Of a stretch of DNA of 64,000 bases, positions 22,815 to 34,645 are shown piece after piece. The notes under the pieces are model-generated. The model did not search any database. It had not been told where the DNA came from and worked only from the letters and a program-made list of their open reading frames with translations. The DNA lies in NCBI RefSeq assembly GCF_036711975.1, contig NC_091976.1, positions 25,544,001-25,608,000 on the forward strand. Direction: 5' to 3'. Every line of letters starts with the position of its first letter. The first letter of the stretch is position 1. The position numbers and the translations under genes are program-made. The DNA is from Onthophagus taurus. Its lineage: Eukaryota; Arthropoda; Insecta; Coleoptera; Scarabaeidae.

Positions 22815-24077
22815 CTAAATAAAAGCATTCACATCAACTTGATTTATTTCTAAATCTCTCCTTCGCCTCTTTCCATTCATAGCCATAGGAACTAACATTG
22901 CCATAGTAGCAGGGATTATCCCAGCTCCAACAGCAGCCATAACCGCTGAAGAATCGACCTTTTTCCCCGGTTTTTTAACAGCGCTAATAACTTCCTCAAC
23001 TTGATTTTGATGTTTTAAAGGTTTTGCTTTAATCTGTTTCATTCTTTCTTTCCGGGCAAATTCCCTCTGGGAATCTTCAACAGTTTCAAATGTAGACTCA
23101 ACCTCTAAAAGACCACCATGCGAAGTTGTCATATTCACTTTTGAATTTCCTGTTGGTGGTAAAACTGTGAGATGGACTGATCTTGTGGTGCTTACCGATT
23201 CTGGTTCTATGTTTAAACTTCGATGTCTTTTAGCAGGGTATTTATAACCTTTCGTGGTTGATAAAAGAACCCATTCTCCATCTCCATTTGATGGATAAGT
23301 TATTGGAAGATCCGTTGATGATTGTCTTCGGTTAAAAAATTTTTCTGGTGTTCTTGGATAATTTGAAGGATTTTTGGGCTTTGAAGGAAAGTTTGATGGA
23401 AAATTTGCTGGGCGGCCATCGGTTATAATAACATCACCGAAATCTTCATCTCCTCTTCTATCATCGTTTTTATGATAAGAATTCCATTCAAAATCATTAC
23501 CAGATGATGGTACATATCCTGGGCGAGGATCTGGTTTTTGAGGATCATAATTATTATTGTTGTAGTGATGATGATAGTGTGGTTTAGTCCAATATTGATT
23601 ATTATTACTTTCAATGTCGTCCCAATTCGAATTTTGCGGTTTGATATTACTTTGCCATTTAGAAACTTTTGAAACCGACCATGGCACCGCTTCTAAGCTA
23701 ATCCAACCTTTCTTGTCATTATTGGGATGTGGGTTGTATTGGGTTACTTGGAGTAAGTCCCATGTTTTTGATTTTTGATCACCTTCTTGGTTTTTTTCAA
23801 CATTTTTTTGTTCTTCTTGTTTTTTGAAATGATGTTGATTTCTTTTTGAGTACTTTTCCAAAAATTCTTTTAATGGCGGATACTCAGTTATTGATAAATT
23901 TTCGTCGTCGTCGGAATTATATCTTTTCTTGTAATCTTTGTGGACGTATTGCCCAAAAAGTTTTACCGGTGGTTGTTGGATATCTTTGTTTTCATCGAAT
24001 AACTCCCCAAAAGAAATTTGTAAACACTCAAAAATAATAAAAAAGACCACTAGAATTATTTTTTTTGAAATCTTCAT
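22815..24077 (-). CDS. Uncharacterised secreted/membrane protein, His/Asn- and Ser-rich
   Basis: Single open exon of 420 residues from a true ATG (24075-24077). A clear signal peptide (KKIILVVFFIIFECLQISFG) covers residues about 5-24. The middle is polar and low in complexity, with a His/Asn stretch HYHHHYNNNNYDPQ. Near residue 270 is the segment GEWVLLSTTKGYKYP. The C-terminus has a hydrophobic segment of about 23 residues (378-400, AVMAAVGAGIIPATMAMLVP) followed by KRRRR, a potential furin-type or dibasic site, and an acidic tail. I do not recognise the family. Architecture resembles the genes at 32336 and 38350, same strand, suggesting an old local family. Function unknown. Confidence 0.8.
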   Translation of the reverse strand: MKISKKIILVVFFIIFECLQISFGELFDENKDIQQPPVKLFGQYVHKDYKKRYNSDDDENLSITEYPPLKEFLEKYSKRNQHHFKKQEEQKNVEKNQEGDQKSKTWDLLQVTQYNPHPNNDKKGWISLEAVPWSVSKVSKWQSNIKPQNSNWDDIESNNNQYWTKPHYHHHYNNNNYDPQKPDPRPGYVPSSGNDFEWNSYHKNDDRRGDEDFGDVIITDGRPANFPSNFPSKPKNPSNYPRTPEKFFNRRQSSTDLPITYPSNGDGEWVLLSTTKGYKYPAKRHRSLNIEPESVSTTRSVHLTVLPPTGNSKVNMTTSHGGLLEVESTFETVEDSQREFARKERMKQIKAKPLKHQNQVEEVISAVKKPGKKVDSSAVMAAVGAGIIPATMAMLVPMAMNGKRRRRDLEINQVDVNAFI

Positions 24078-24094
24078 CTTTGTGGTAAAGAAGC

Positions 24095-24145
24095 TTGTTC
24101 TTCACTGTGACCAAGAGTCGCTTATTCCGGATTAATATAAGTTCC
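24095..24145 (-). promoter_or_regulatory. Putative core promoter of the 22815-24077 gene
   Basis: On the minus strand, ACTTATATTAATCC (TATA-like, plus-strand 24130-24143) is followed about 30 nt later by GGTCACAGTGAAG, an initiator-like site, roughly 30-40 nt upstream of the ATG. Confidence 0.4.
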
Positions 24146-25254
24146 TGGTGCAAGCAGCGAACTCATCCCTACTACTTCATCTTACTTTCTCCGATTCTTA
24201 ACGTTTTTACTTTTGCGACCCATTTCCCGGACCTCGGCATTGTGGCAAGATTCACGGTAAGTAGTCCAATTTTGTTTAAGAAGTCGCTGTTGTATTAAAT
24301 GGGGGAGTTTTGTATCTAACGATTTTTAAGAGTTCTGCTTGATCGGTTGCGACGCGGGTCATAAAAATCCCGGCTGGAAACGGTTTGCCCACCTTGAAAT
24401 ATTCATGCGATACCATAAACCGGTACCACTTCCCGACCAATTACTTTTGGAATCCTACCAAGGATCTATTCCTTCTCTGGATTTCGTGTCATGACTGGTT
24501 TCTAACGGTACTTTAAGAAACGAAATGGTTAACATTTTGTATTATACAAGAAAATTAATGTTATAACGACGTTTCTTAAGTGGCTATTAAACATTATTGT
24601 TTAAAATTTAGAACAAAATAATAAATTTTTAATAAATAACCTAATTAAAAATGGTGAATAAAAAACTAAGCCAAAAAGATAGTTTATTGTATGTCAAGTT
24701 TACAAAAGGCGTTGTAGTGAACGGATATCAATCATCAATCTGGGTTAAGTTGGATGGAAAAGCGTGCATAATTGTTGTTGGCGAGTATTGTCAGGGAGTA
24801 ATTGTCCAAAGACCGCCCGCGTATTTTCTAATCTGCACCATTCTCGTTGTTCTACCGGAGAGTATCTTTGTGCCGGCGCGTGAACCGTGTCGCGCAGACG
24901 ACGGACTATTTTCTAAGGAAATCTTAATTTTCGCCGGGTTTTCAGGATCTCACCCAATTTCTCTTCAAGTTAAAAAAGTTTAAAAGTTTTTTCTTTTCCC
25001 CGTCCAATTTAACAAGTAATAACTTGTGTGTAATTGGCTATTTTTCTTCTAGTGCAAGTTGTAAATTTGTTTAGAAGTGAAATTTCTCTTGTTTGTGTAG
25101 TTTATGGAGTAATTAACCTAAAAATTTTTGCTTTTAACAAATTCTTTTCATTTTAATTTAATAATCTCCTTTTCTTCAAAGAAACTTAATCTTTGGATAT
25201 TTTTGCTAAAGATTATTAGAAATTACTGTAGACTATAGATTTCCAATTTCCTTC
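24146..25254. other. Intergenic, no convincing gene
   Basis: A 110-residue open frame (24651-24983) starts with ATG, but shows no known motif, is alone and has no neighbouring exon I can join. I leave it unnamed. The 24290-24540 part is GC-richer, possibly an upstream regulatory segment. Confidence 0.3.
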
Positions 25255-25550
25255 CCTCTTCAGCCCACAGCCCGATCCTGTGTTTGGCCATCGCAAATTA
25301 TATACCAACTGCTGGCTCTGTCTCCACAAACGCTTTAACGCTGCCCTCTCATACTAGCTCATCACAGATCAGAGAAACTCTGTTATCACAACTCAGCCTT
25401 GTTCCTGCAGCGCCTGGAAAGCGGCTTGACTGGCTGAGAAAAATCGTACTGTCATGTTCTTCACCACTCTCTCAAGAAGGATTTTAGCACCCATGTCAAT
25501 AGCAAATACTTCCGCCTGTGAAGATACTTCCTGTACATACTGTATGTGAT
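25255..25550 (-). pseudogene. LINE RNase H domain fragment
   Basis: Minus strand from about 25530 reads SSQAEVFAIDMGAKILLERV, then NMTVRFFSASQAAFQALQ, the QAEVFAI...SDSQAAL layout of LINE RNase H, with the catalytic Asp of SDSQ replaced (SASQ). Stops follow. The patch is GC-richer than its surroundings. Confidence 0.6.
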
Positions 25551-26948
25551 TATAGGTCTAACCACAGTCACATAGAGCCAATATAGTCTTTCAGGGGTAA
25601 GACCCCAATTTTTCCACAAAGACTACAAGTCATTTTACAACTAACTTAACCAATTTCAAAATATTAAATTTTGGAAAACAAAATTCTTGAAGCTGATTGA
25701 TTTTTCTTATCTTAAAATTATATAGAATAGTTGTCATCTGGTTTATTCCAAAAGTTTATTGGAATTAGTACTTGTGATATCATTTAGTTCTCCTGGTTCT
25801 TTCTTAAACAGATAACTCTTTTCGAAAATGTCTCACGCCTGACTGCTCTCTGCTTGATGTAGATTCCAATTTGAATGTTTCTTCTTTTCCACCCACTTTC
25901 CGTACATAGTTGGAACTGAGCCAAAAACCTCCTGGTGAGAAAAGAAAACCACAGTGTAATTTAAAATGTTGATTTTTGGTTTAAATTATTAAATATAATA
26001 TTGATTTATGATCCTTTTTACATCAGCATTATCTCAAACTGAAAAGACACCTTATATATTAGCATATTTAACGATTAAAATGATTAAAACTTAGTTATTA
26101 AACAGATTGAACGGATTTTTAAATTTAGAGGTTATGTTTAAAACGATGTGTCAACGAAATGTCAAATTTGATAGATGAATTTGTTAGTAAATATTAATTT
26201 ATTGATAGTTTTTACATCGTTTTTCTACATGTGGCATTAAAAATGATGAAGAGTGTGTTTTATTTTATTTATATGCGGTGTTGTTACAATTTCCAAGTAG
26301 GATTTCAAATATTGTAAAACAAATGTGACATTTTATTTGACAGCATCAAAATATTTATGATTTAAATTAATAACCATTTATTAAATGATGGGAAACATCA
26401 TCTGTGGGGTTTAATAGGTATTGTAAAGATATCTTTTATCAAATACAGAAAGATTTTTAGCTTAACATGTCGAAACATGAAAACAGTGTTAAAAGCAAAT
26501 GTGATTCTCCTTGGACGTTTGCTAGATGTACTTCCGAGTTGACTGAAGAAACTAGGCACTTTATCAATCATGGAAAGCATGAATGATTTCAAGTTTGCTT
26601 GTAGCAATGAAAGTTGTGCCCTTAATATACATTGAGTATAATCTAAGAAGGTCCTAAAGTAGCTGATACAACAAGAATTTTCACAACCATCGAAAATACA
26701 TGGTATTCTATTTATCTGGGTTATTATAAATTACTACAGAAGTAAATGTAAATGTACAATTTTCTTTCTTCTTACTTAAAAATTTATTTTACTTCAAGGT
26801 ACATCATCGAGACATCTTTTACACAAATACATTTTTTTTGTAACTTATACAAAAATAAATCGCGTCATTATCACATGAGTTCCAAAGGATTTCATCATCA
26901 ATTATATTTTATTTATAATTTTTAGTTAACATTTTTAATTATTATTTT
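25551..26948. other. Intergenic, no gene recognised
   Basis: A+T-rich. A short GC-richer stretch at 25790-25960 could be an old transposon piece but has no readable motif. The 26800-26948 part is probably 3'UTR of the downstream dehydrogenase gene (minus). Confidence 0.3.
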
Positions 26949-29121
26949 TTAATTTTGTACAGGCATTGCAACAGATTGTTTCGTAACCGCTTTTCCTTTC
27001 CTCCATAACGAAGTAATCGTTTTCGTTTGCGTATAGAAATTAAGCCCTTGCTTTCCATAGAAATGAAGATCCCCGACGAAACTTCCCCGCGATCCAGTGA
27101 AACTAAACATCGGCAAAGGAACGGGAATTGGAACGTTCACTCCAACTTGGCCCACATCGATTTCGTTAACGAATTGTCTTGCGTAGTTTCCGTTGGTGGT
27201 AAAAATAGCGGTTCCGTTACCGTAAGGGTTTTTATTAATGATTTCGATTGCTTCTTCCATGGTGCTTGCGTTCATCACGCAAAGAACTGGGCCGAAAATT
27301 TCTTCTTTATAACATTCTTGGGTTGGGAGAACGTTTGTTAAAAGGGTTGGGCCAACAAAATTGCCGTTTGGATAACCGGGTACTTTAACGTTTCTGCCAT
27401 CTAATGGACATTGAGCACCTTGCTTAATTCCAGATTCGATTAAATATTCGATTCGTTTTTTGGATTCTCTTGAAATAACCGGCCCAACGTCGGTTCCTGG
27501 TTCGTGTCCAGCGCTAACTTTTAATTGTTTAGCTTTTTCAACTAAATCGGGGATCCATTTTTGCGCTTCTCCGACCATTATGGCTACACTCAAAGCCATG
27601 CAGCGTTGACCGGCGGCTCCAAAAGAAGCACCGGCTAATTGATTGATTGTTTCTTCTTTATTAGCGTCTGGTAATATAATCGCGTGGTTTTTCGCGCCTA
27701 AATTAGATTGTACTCTTTTTCCATTCGCGGCTCCTCTTGCGTAAATGTATTTCCCGGCTTTATCGGACCCAACGAAACTTATTGCTTTGATATCTTTATT
27801 GTCGCAAATAAAATTGACGGCATCATGCGAGCCGTGAATTACGTTAACAACTCCTGGTGGGCAACCGACTTCGTTTAAGAGTTCCATAAGCATCATTGTT
27901 GCGCCTGGATCTTTTTCTGATGGTTTAATCACCATTGTGTTTCCGGCGATTAAGGCCATGGGGAACATCCATAATGGAATCATAGCGGGGAAGTTGAATG
28001 GGCAAATTCCAGCTGTTACACCTAACGGGAGCTTATAAGAAACGACATCCATGTCTTTTGCGATGTTTTGAAGTGATTCTCCTTGGAGGAGGGTTCCCGC
28101 TGAACAAGCGTGCTCAACAACCTCTAAAAAGATATTTGGGAATTAAAAGATATTAAAAAAAATTGATCTAAATTTACGTAATCCTCTCATAACATCGCCT
28201 TCAGCATCAACCAAAGTTTTTCCTTGCTCTAAAGTTACATTAGCCGCAATTTTTTTCAAATCCCTTCTAATAACAGCTTGTAATTTTAACATTAATTGTT
28301 GGCGAGTTAAAACGGAAGTTTGTCTCCACGAGTGATAAGCTTTTTTTGAAGATTCAACGGCTTCTTCCATTTCAGCTTGAGTCGATTGAGGTACTTTCGT
28401 GACCAAATTGTTTGTGGCTGGGTCATAAAGGTCAATCCAATTGGTGGCTTTTGAATCGCGAAACCCTCCATCGATGAAAAGTTTAGTCGTTGGAGCTACG
28501 TTTGAGTAATTTCTTAGTAACGATGATAAAATTACCTAAAATTAAAATCATAAATGATTAATCACTTCATGGGTGGTCGAAATTATCTCGAATTAAGTAA
28601 AATAAGATAAGAGTAAAATAATTTATGAAGGTCGTTTTATAATTGAAATGTTTAACGGTGTTTTTGATGCCCAAAATTAAATTTAACAATGAGATTACAT
28701 AAGAGTTTTGTTTAAATATGGTCTTATCTAAATCGTTTTGAAATTGTATTAATGAAAAGTTTAAATAGAGTTGGATTAAATTGACGCGCATTAAAGTTCG
28801 TTTAAAAGTCATTGTTTAATAAATTTAAATAACTTAACTTAGAATGAAACTAAATTTTCCTAGAAAATAAGAGTGAACTCTCGAAAATCATACGAGCGAT
28901 TCAAGGTCAAAGAAAAATATTTTTAACTCAACCCACCACGTGGTTTTCCATCTATAAAACAGGCATCGACTAAATCAACATAAATATCTCAATGAATATC
29001 TTTCAAAATTTTCCATTTTAAAGTATTTTTTTTAAAGTGTTTCATTAAGATCATCATAGAGTTGTTAAGATTTTAAGAAATTTTCAAAATTACTTACAGA
29101 TTTTCTTGTAGCCGATAACAT
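26949..29121 (-). CDS. ALDH6A1: Methylmalonate-semialdehyde dehydrogenase (acylating), mitochondrial
   Basis: Three exons on the minus strand, 29098-29121, 28178-28535 and 26949-28123, with GT/AG borders, give 518 residues (human enzyme about 535). It oxidises malonate and methylmalonate semialdehydes to acetyl- and propionyl-CoA with NAD+ and CoA, in valine and pyrimidine catabolism. The N-terminus [19 protein letters not shown] is a good mitochondrial leader, split by the first intron. Family blocks are [86 protein letters not shown], the catalytic-Cys segment [37 protein letters not shown] and [20 protein letters not shown]. All key residues look present. Part of the exon 2/intron/exon 3 junction has been copied to 36170-36350. 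Confidence 0.97.
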
Positions 29122-29875
29122 TTTGCTTGATTTTTAACCGTTTCAGGCACAAACGCGATCTGACCGTGAGTGAAAAATGTGAATGATATCGTAGACCCCT
29201 ACTTTATTGTAGTTGAAACGCGTGTTAATTTACCGTTATCTACGACGAATTGCGGCTTAAGTTACTCGTTGTTGGTGAATTAGAAAAATACCCGCCGGAG
29301 ATTCTTCTGTGTTAGTTATAAAGAGACTTCTAATTTCGTTTAGAGACTTTACAGCATTTAAACCTATGGACTTCGAAACACACTTTGGGTATTTATAAAT
29401 TTTTGGATACAGAAACCAAAAATGTTTTCTTATGTAGGTATGCGACGGTGTGGAAAGAACCTTAACATGAAAAAATAAGATTCTTTTGGTGGGAGAGCCT
29501 TAAGGTGAACTAAAAAGATCAGGTGATAATCTTACTAAAAGATTTTTGGTTGGTCTTTTCTAATCGAGTTCAAATTAGAAAGTTTTTTTCTTAAAGATCT
29601 ATCTTTAGATTTAAGAAAAAATGTATACAAAGCATTAAATGGGAGAAAATATTTGCTTAAACGATTAGTTTATTGCTAAAACGATAAAGTTGTAAATCAA
29701 GATTAAAATAACGTTGTAAATAAAATAGACAGGCAATCAACTTTACAGGTCGTATTTTAAAGTTGCTTGAATTGGTTTTCAAGATTTTGGTTTTGACACA
29801 ATTCATTGGTTCTTCAATCTTTTAGGTATATTAAGCTTAATATACAACTATTATGACTTTAGTTGAATTAATTGC
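29122..29875. other. Upstream region of the dehydrogenase gene, no other gene
   Basis: Contains its promoter and 5'UTR by position. No clear TATA seen. The sequence runs into the satellite at about 29876. Confidence 0.4.
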
Positions 29876-31915
29876 AAAATGAATTTATTTCTCAAGAACT
29901 AAAAGTGATTATCGATGAAAATTGTAACATCGAAAATTTTATCAAAACTTCAAATATTGTTTTCTCAAAAACTAAAAGTTATTTTTTAGTACGGGTTGGT
30001 TCATTGGAAAGAGGACACTTTTATTAACACTTTGGGAAATTTTCATACTCATATTCCAAGAAATGGATTTTATACGAATTTTTAAAATTTAATCGGCAAA
30101 AATTGCAAAATTCGAAAAAATTGTCGATTACTTCAAAACTTTATTTCTCAAGAACTAAAAGTGATTTTTCAAAACGGCTTTTTGCATTAAAAAGAGGATG
30201 CTTTAATTAATAATTGGTGATATTTCCACAAGGTTCCTTCAAGAAGCGAATTTTATAGCGAATTTTGAAAATTATCGATGAAAATTGCAACATCGAAAAT
30301 TTTATTAAAACTTCAAATATTGTTTTCTCAAAAACTAAAAGATATTTTTCAAAACGGGTTAGTTCATTGAAAAGAGAATATTTTTATTAACACTTTGGGA
30401 AATTTTCATACGCATATTCCAAGAAATGGATTTTATACGAATTTTTAAAATTTAATCGGCGATAATTGCAAAATTCGAAAAAATTGTCGATCATTTCAAA
30501 AATTTATTTCTCAAAAACTAAAAGTGATTTTTCAAAACGACTTTTTGCATTAAAAAGAGGATACTTTAATTAATAATTGGTGATATTTCCACAAGGATCG
30601 TCCAAGAAATTAATTTTATAGCGAATTTTGAAAGTTATCGATGAAAATTGCAACATCGAAAATTTTATCAAAACTTCAAATATTGTTTTCTTAAAAACTA
30701 AAAGTTATTTTTCAAAACGGGATGGTTCATTGGAAAGAGGACACTCTTTTTAACACTTTGCGAAATTTTCATACTCATATTCCAAGAAATGGATTTTATA
30801 CGAATTTTTAAAACTTAATAAATTGCAAAATTCGACAAAATTGTCGATTATTTCAAAAATTTATTTCTCAAAAACTAAAAGTGATTTTTCAAAACGGCTT
30901 TTTGCATTAAAAAGAGGATACTTTAATTAATAATTGGTGATATTTCCACAAGGATCCTTCAAGAAATTAATTTTATAGCGAATTTTGAAAGTTATCGATG
31001 AAAATTGCAACATCGAAAATTTTATCAAAACTTCAAATATTGTTTTCTCAAAAACTAAAAGTTATTTTTCAAAACGGGTTGGTTCGTTGGAACGAGGACA
31101 CTCTTATTAACACTTTGGGAAACTTTCACACTCATATTCCAAGAAATTGATTTTATACGAATTTTTAAAACTTAATCGGCGAAAATTGCAAGATTCGAAA
31201 AAATGTACGGTCATTTCAAAAATTTATTTCTCAAATACTAAAAGTGATTTTACAAAACGGCTTTTTGCATTAAAAAGAGGAGACTTTAATTAATAATTGG
31301 TGATATTTCCACAAGGATCCTTCAAGAAATTAATTTTAAAACGAATATTGAAAATTATCAATAAAAATTGCAACATCGAAAATTTTATTTAAACTTCAAA
31401 TATTGTTTTCTCAAAAACTAAATGTTATTTTTCAAAACCTGTTGGTTCGTTGGAAAGAGGACACTCTTATTAACACTTTGGGAAATTTTCATACTCATAT
31501 TTCAAGAAATGGATTTTATACGAATTTTTAAAACTTAATCGGCGAAAATTGCAAAATTCGAAAAAATTTTCGATCATTTCAAAAATTTATTTCTCAAGAA
31601 CTAAAAGAGATTTTTCAAAACGGCTTTTTGCATTAAAAAGAGAATACTTTAATTAATAACTGGTGATATTTCCACAATGGTCCTTCAAGAAATGAATTTT
31701 ATAGCGAATTTTGAAACTTATCGATAAAAATTGCAACATCGAAAATTATATCAAAACTTCAAATATTGTTTTCTCAAAAACTAAAATTTATTTTTCAAAA
31801 CGGGTTGGTTCATTGGAAAGAGGATACTTTTATTAAAACTTTGGGAAATTTTCATACTCATATTCCAAGAAATGGATTTTATACAAATTTTTAAAACTTA
31901 ATCGGCGATAATTGC
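29876..31915 (+). repeat. 361-bp dimeric satellite array
   Basis: About 5.5 tandem copies. GATTTTATACGAATTTTTAA recurs near 30069, 30431, 30790, 31150, 31513 and 31874, a period of about 361 bp. Each unit holds two diverged half-units of about 180 bp, one with AAAACGGGTTGGTTCATTGG and one with AAAACGGCTTTTTGCATT, both starting TTCTCAAAAACTAAAAG. The array ends abruptly at about 31915 (AATTGCTATCC). Confidence 0.9.
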
Positions 31916-32335
31916 TATCCGGTCGGATTCACCACTACTTTATAGACATTATCTCTTTTATTTAACTCCACAATCAACTTGTCCAAAGCTTGTGAGTGAT
32001 CTTCCTAATTAACAACTTTATTTTATATAAAATGATTGATATAAAGGAGCTAAAGACATGGTAAATCAATTCTTCAAAGAAAATCTTTATTTTCAAAATA
32101 GAAAAACCTCAAACCTATACAATACGTACTTTTGATTTAACTACGTTAACCACAATTTAATAAATAATCTACTGATTAAAGTTTTAGTTATAATCAAGAG
32201 TACATAATTTAAATTTCTTTTTAATAATTTATTATTTCAAATTAAAGCTACAGACTAGTTCTACGATAACAAATTTAAACTAAAATCGATTAAGAGAAAA
32301 ATAATTTGGCAAAAAATATTATTAAAAAACGTTTC
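31916..32335. other. No gene; 3' flank of the next gene
   Basis: A+T-rich, probably including the 3'UTR of the 32336 gene. No motif seen. Confidence 0.35.
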
Positions 32336-33965
32336 TTACAATTTACCAACTTTCTTTCTAAACCTCAAATTTTTTCCGATTTTTACCCCGTTCTTTTTAA
32401 AGATTTCCCTTTTTCTTCGTAATTTTAAACTTCTCGGTCCGTGTTCAGGGACGGCAACCGGAGTAACTTCTTGTACTTGAATTTCTTTAGGAATATTACC
32501 CACAACGTATTGTTGATCACTCGTTGAATAAGTAGCTTCAACATTTTTAGCGATAACATCTTTGTTGAATGTAATCGGTTCATTTTTATGCACTTCATTC
32601 GTTTGGTACGATTCTTGCAAATAATTTCCATCATGTTTATAATCTTTTAATGGATCTAATTGGACCTTTTCAACCGTCACTTGTGGATTATAATAATTAT
32701 CAGAGTAACGATATCGATTTGAATGAGTTTGTTTCGAAGCTGGTTGGTAATTTTGACGATTTTGAATGTTTTCATTTTGATAATTATTTTTGTTATAATC
32801 ATAAAAAGGCATTCCAGCGATGACTTTTCCAATCGCTTCTTCTTCTGGAACTCCACCAGAATACTCATTTTCATAGTAATAATTATTCCCTTTATCTTTT
32901 CTATCAATATCATAAGATCTTCTTAATGTACCAAATGGATATAAGAAATAACTTGCTAAACCAGCAGTAACTACTAATCCAACTAATCCCACACCAACCG
33001 TAGGCATAACCTCTCTAGCTAAATAATTATAAATTTGTGTACTTATTGGTTTGTCTTTAGTTGCTATTTTAGTTTTATTCTCTTTGTTACCATCAATTTT
33101 TTCTTCAGCATTTGGACGACGAGTTCTATTTTTATTTTTCTTCTTTTTCTGTGATGGTCTTCGATTCTTTTTTGTATTTGGAGTTGATGATGGTAATTCT
33201 AATTCGCCGTCTTTTAATTCAGGTTTTAAATTTAATGTGCTTATTGTTGTAGCTGATTCTGTTGTTGATGCATTATTTTCTTTTAATGTTAAAACTTTTT
33301 CATTTGAAATAACTTTTTGAGTAGAATTATTTATTTTTTCACTCACACTACTTGTTACTTTAATTGTTGAACTTTCTTTTATAGCTGGTTCAGTTTTATT
33401 ATGTTTTGTAATCGAACCTTTGATTTTATTAATTTTTGTAACAATTTCTCCAAGAGTAGAAACACTTTTTTGAGTTGTACTTTTCTCTACATCTTTAATC
33501 CCCACAATTTTTTGGGTTGTTGTTGACGTGGATGTAGATGTAACTAATTGATTATTAGTTGGTTTCTTTTTAAATCCCGGTTTAGCACCTCTATTTGGAT
33601 TCGCAATTGCGACATTTTTAGTTTCGTTTTTATTATTTGGTGTTTTTATCGGCTTTTGTGTCGAAGAAGTCTGCCCACTTAAAAGAATCCAAGTTGATAA
33701 TCCACTATCCGTAGTTGATTTTGATTCAAGTTTATAAAAATTCATCTTTTTAGAATCATCCAAGATTGATTCCTCATCAACGGGTTCTGCAACACCTGGA
33801 TGGGAATTTTCTATCGATTGATGATGTTTTTGTTCTACTTTTTTCATCATTTGCTTTATTTTTGGCGGTGTTCTTACGTCTAAAACATCTGTTATGTTTG
33901 TTGGTGGTGGAAGAAACTTATTTGGTGTTGGTGTTGTTGTGTTTATGGTGATTGCAGATGTTAAC
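32336..33965 (-). CDS. Uncharacterised Ser/Thr-rich protein with one hydrophobic segment
   Basis: Long open exon, 542 residues from the acceptor at 33965 (TTTTAG then G-TTA) to TAA 32336-32338. The frame continues 38 residues upstream of the first ATG (33848-33850) to a good splice acceptor, so the real start and probably a signal peptide lie in an upstream exon that I could not find. The sequence has STWILLSGQTS early, a Thr/Ser/Lys-rich middle, a basic run KKNRRPSQKKKKNKNRTRR, a hydrophobic segment EVMPTVGVGLVGLVVTAGLA then SYFLYPFG, then RRSYDIDRKDKG, EEEAIGKVIAGMP and a Tyr/Asn-rich tail with dibasic sites (LRRKRE). Not recognised. Probably related in architecture to the 22815 gene (compare WILLS and WVLLS). 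Confidence 0.75.
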
Positions 33966-34645
33966 CTAAAACAATTAAAAAGAAATTAGTATTTTAAAAC
34001 ATACATTTCTGCTTTCTTTGTTTGCCAAGGTTGCCATTTTCAATTTGAAACCCTCAAAACTGACAAATAATTGATGAAATAATTCTCATTAACCTTAAAT
34101 TATTGCTTCATTGCTTTTTAAAGGTAGTAGGAAATAGAACAACTTTATTGGTGTATGTCAAAACGATTCATATCAATTAAAAACACTTCCAGATTTCTTG
34201 ACAAAGTTAAAAAATCTTAATGGAGATGCTTTCCAGAAACTTCCAATATTTTGGAATATAAGAAAAGCTGATTGGTATGATTCAAAATAGTTCCGATGTT
34301 CCGAGTCGCCAGATCTTATCATTTGTGACCACTCTGGAAATAAAATCGAAAGTTTTCGACACTCGTCCATTATTAATGCAAGAGTAGAAAGTATTTCTTT
34401 TGTTAGGACCTTATTATACGTTTGCAGACTCATTAAATAGCTAACCAAAGCTCAATGGGTATCCCGAGCATCACAGTACTTTGGCTATCAGGGTTTGTTG
34501 CCAATCCAGGTTAACTTGAGTACGAGAAGCTAAGCAACCTAAGTATAAAATAGTATAACAATAGTGTGCAGAAATCACATTGCGTCAAAACTCATCGTAA
34601 GCAATAATTACCACGTTTTGGATTCTAGATATAGTTTTAACATTT
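33966..34645 (-). repeat. Unknown repeat, copy 1
   Basis: 34290-34645 matches 36405-36915 in the same orientation (GAGTCGCCAGATCTTATCAT, TCCATTATTAATGCAAGAG, GGACCTTATTATACGTTTGC, AATAATTACCACGTTTTGGA). A minus-strand open stretch of 91 residues lies at 34173-34448, with no known motif. 33966-34140 is upstream sequence of the 32336 gene. Confidence 0.6.

Noticed and set aside
24651-24983. ATG-initiated 110-residue open frame
   Set aside because: No known motif, no adjoining exon and no promoter seen. Kept only as a remark in the intergenic entry.
27027-27341. Plus-strand open frame of 104 residues
   Set aside because: Antisense shadow of the ALDH6A1 C-terminal coding region; no motif of its own.
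33051-33320. Plus-strand open frame of 89 residues
   Set aside because: It is the antisense shadow of the 32336-33965 gene, whose Lys/Ser/Thr-rich codons give hydrophobic Phe/Leu runs on the other strand.
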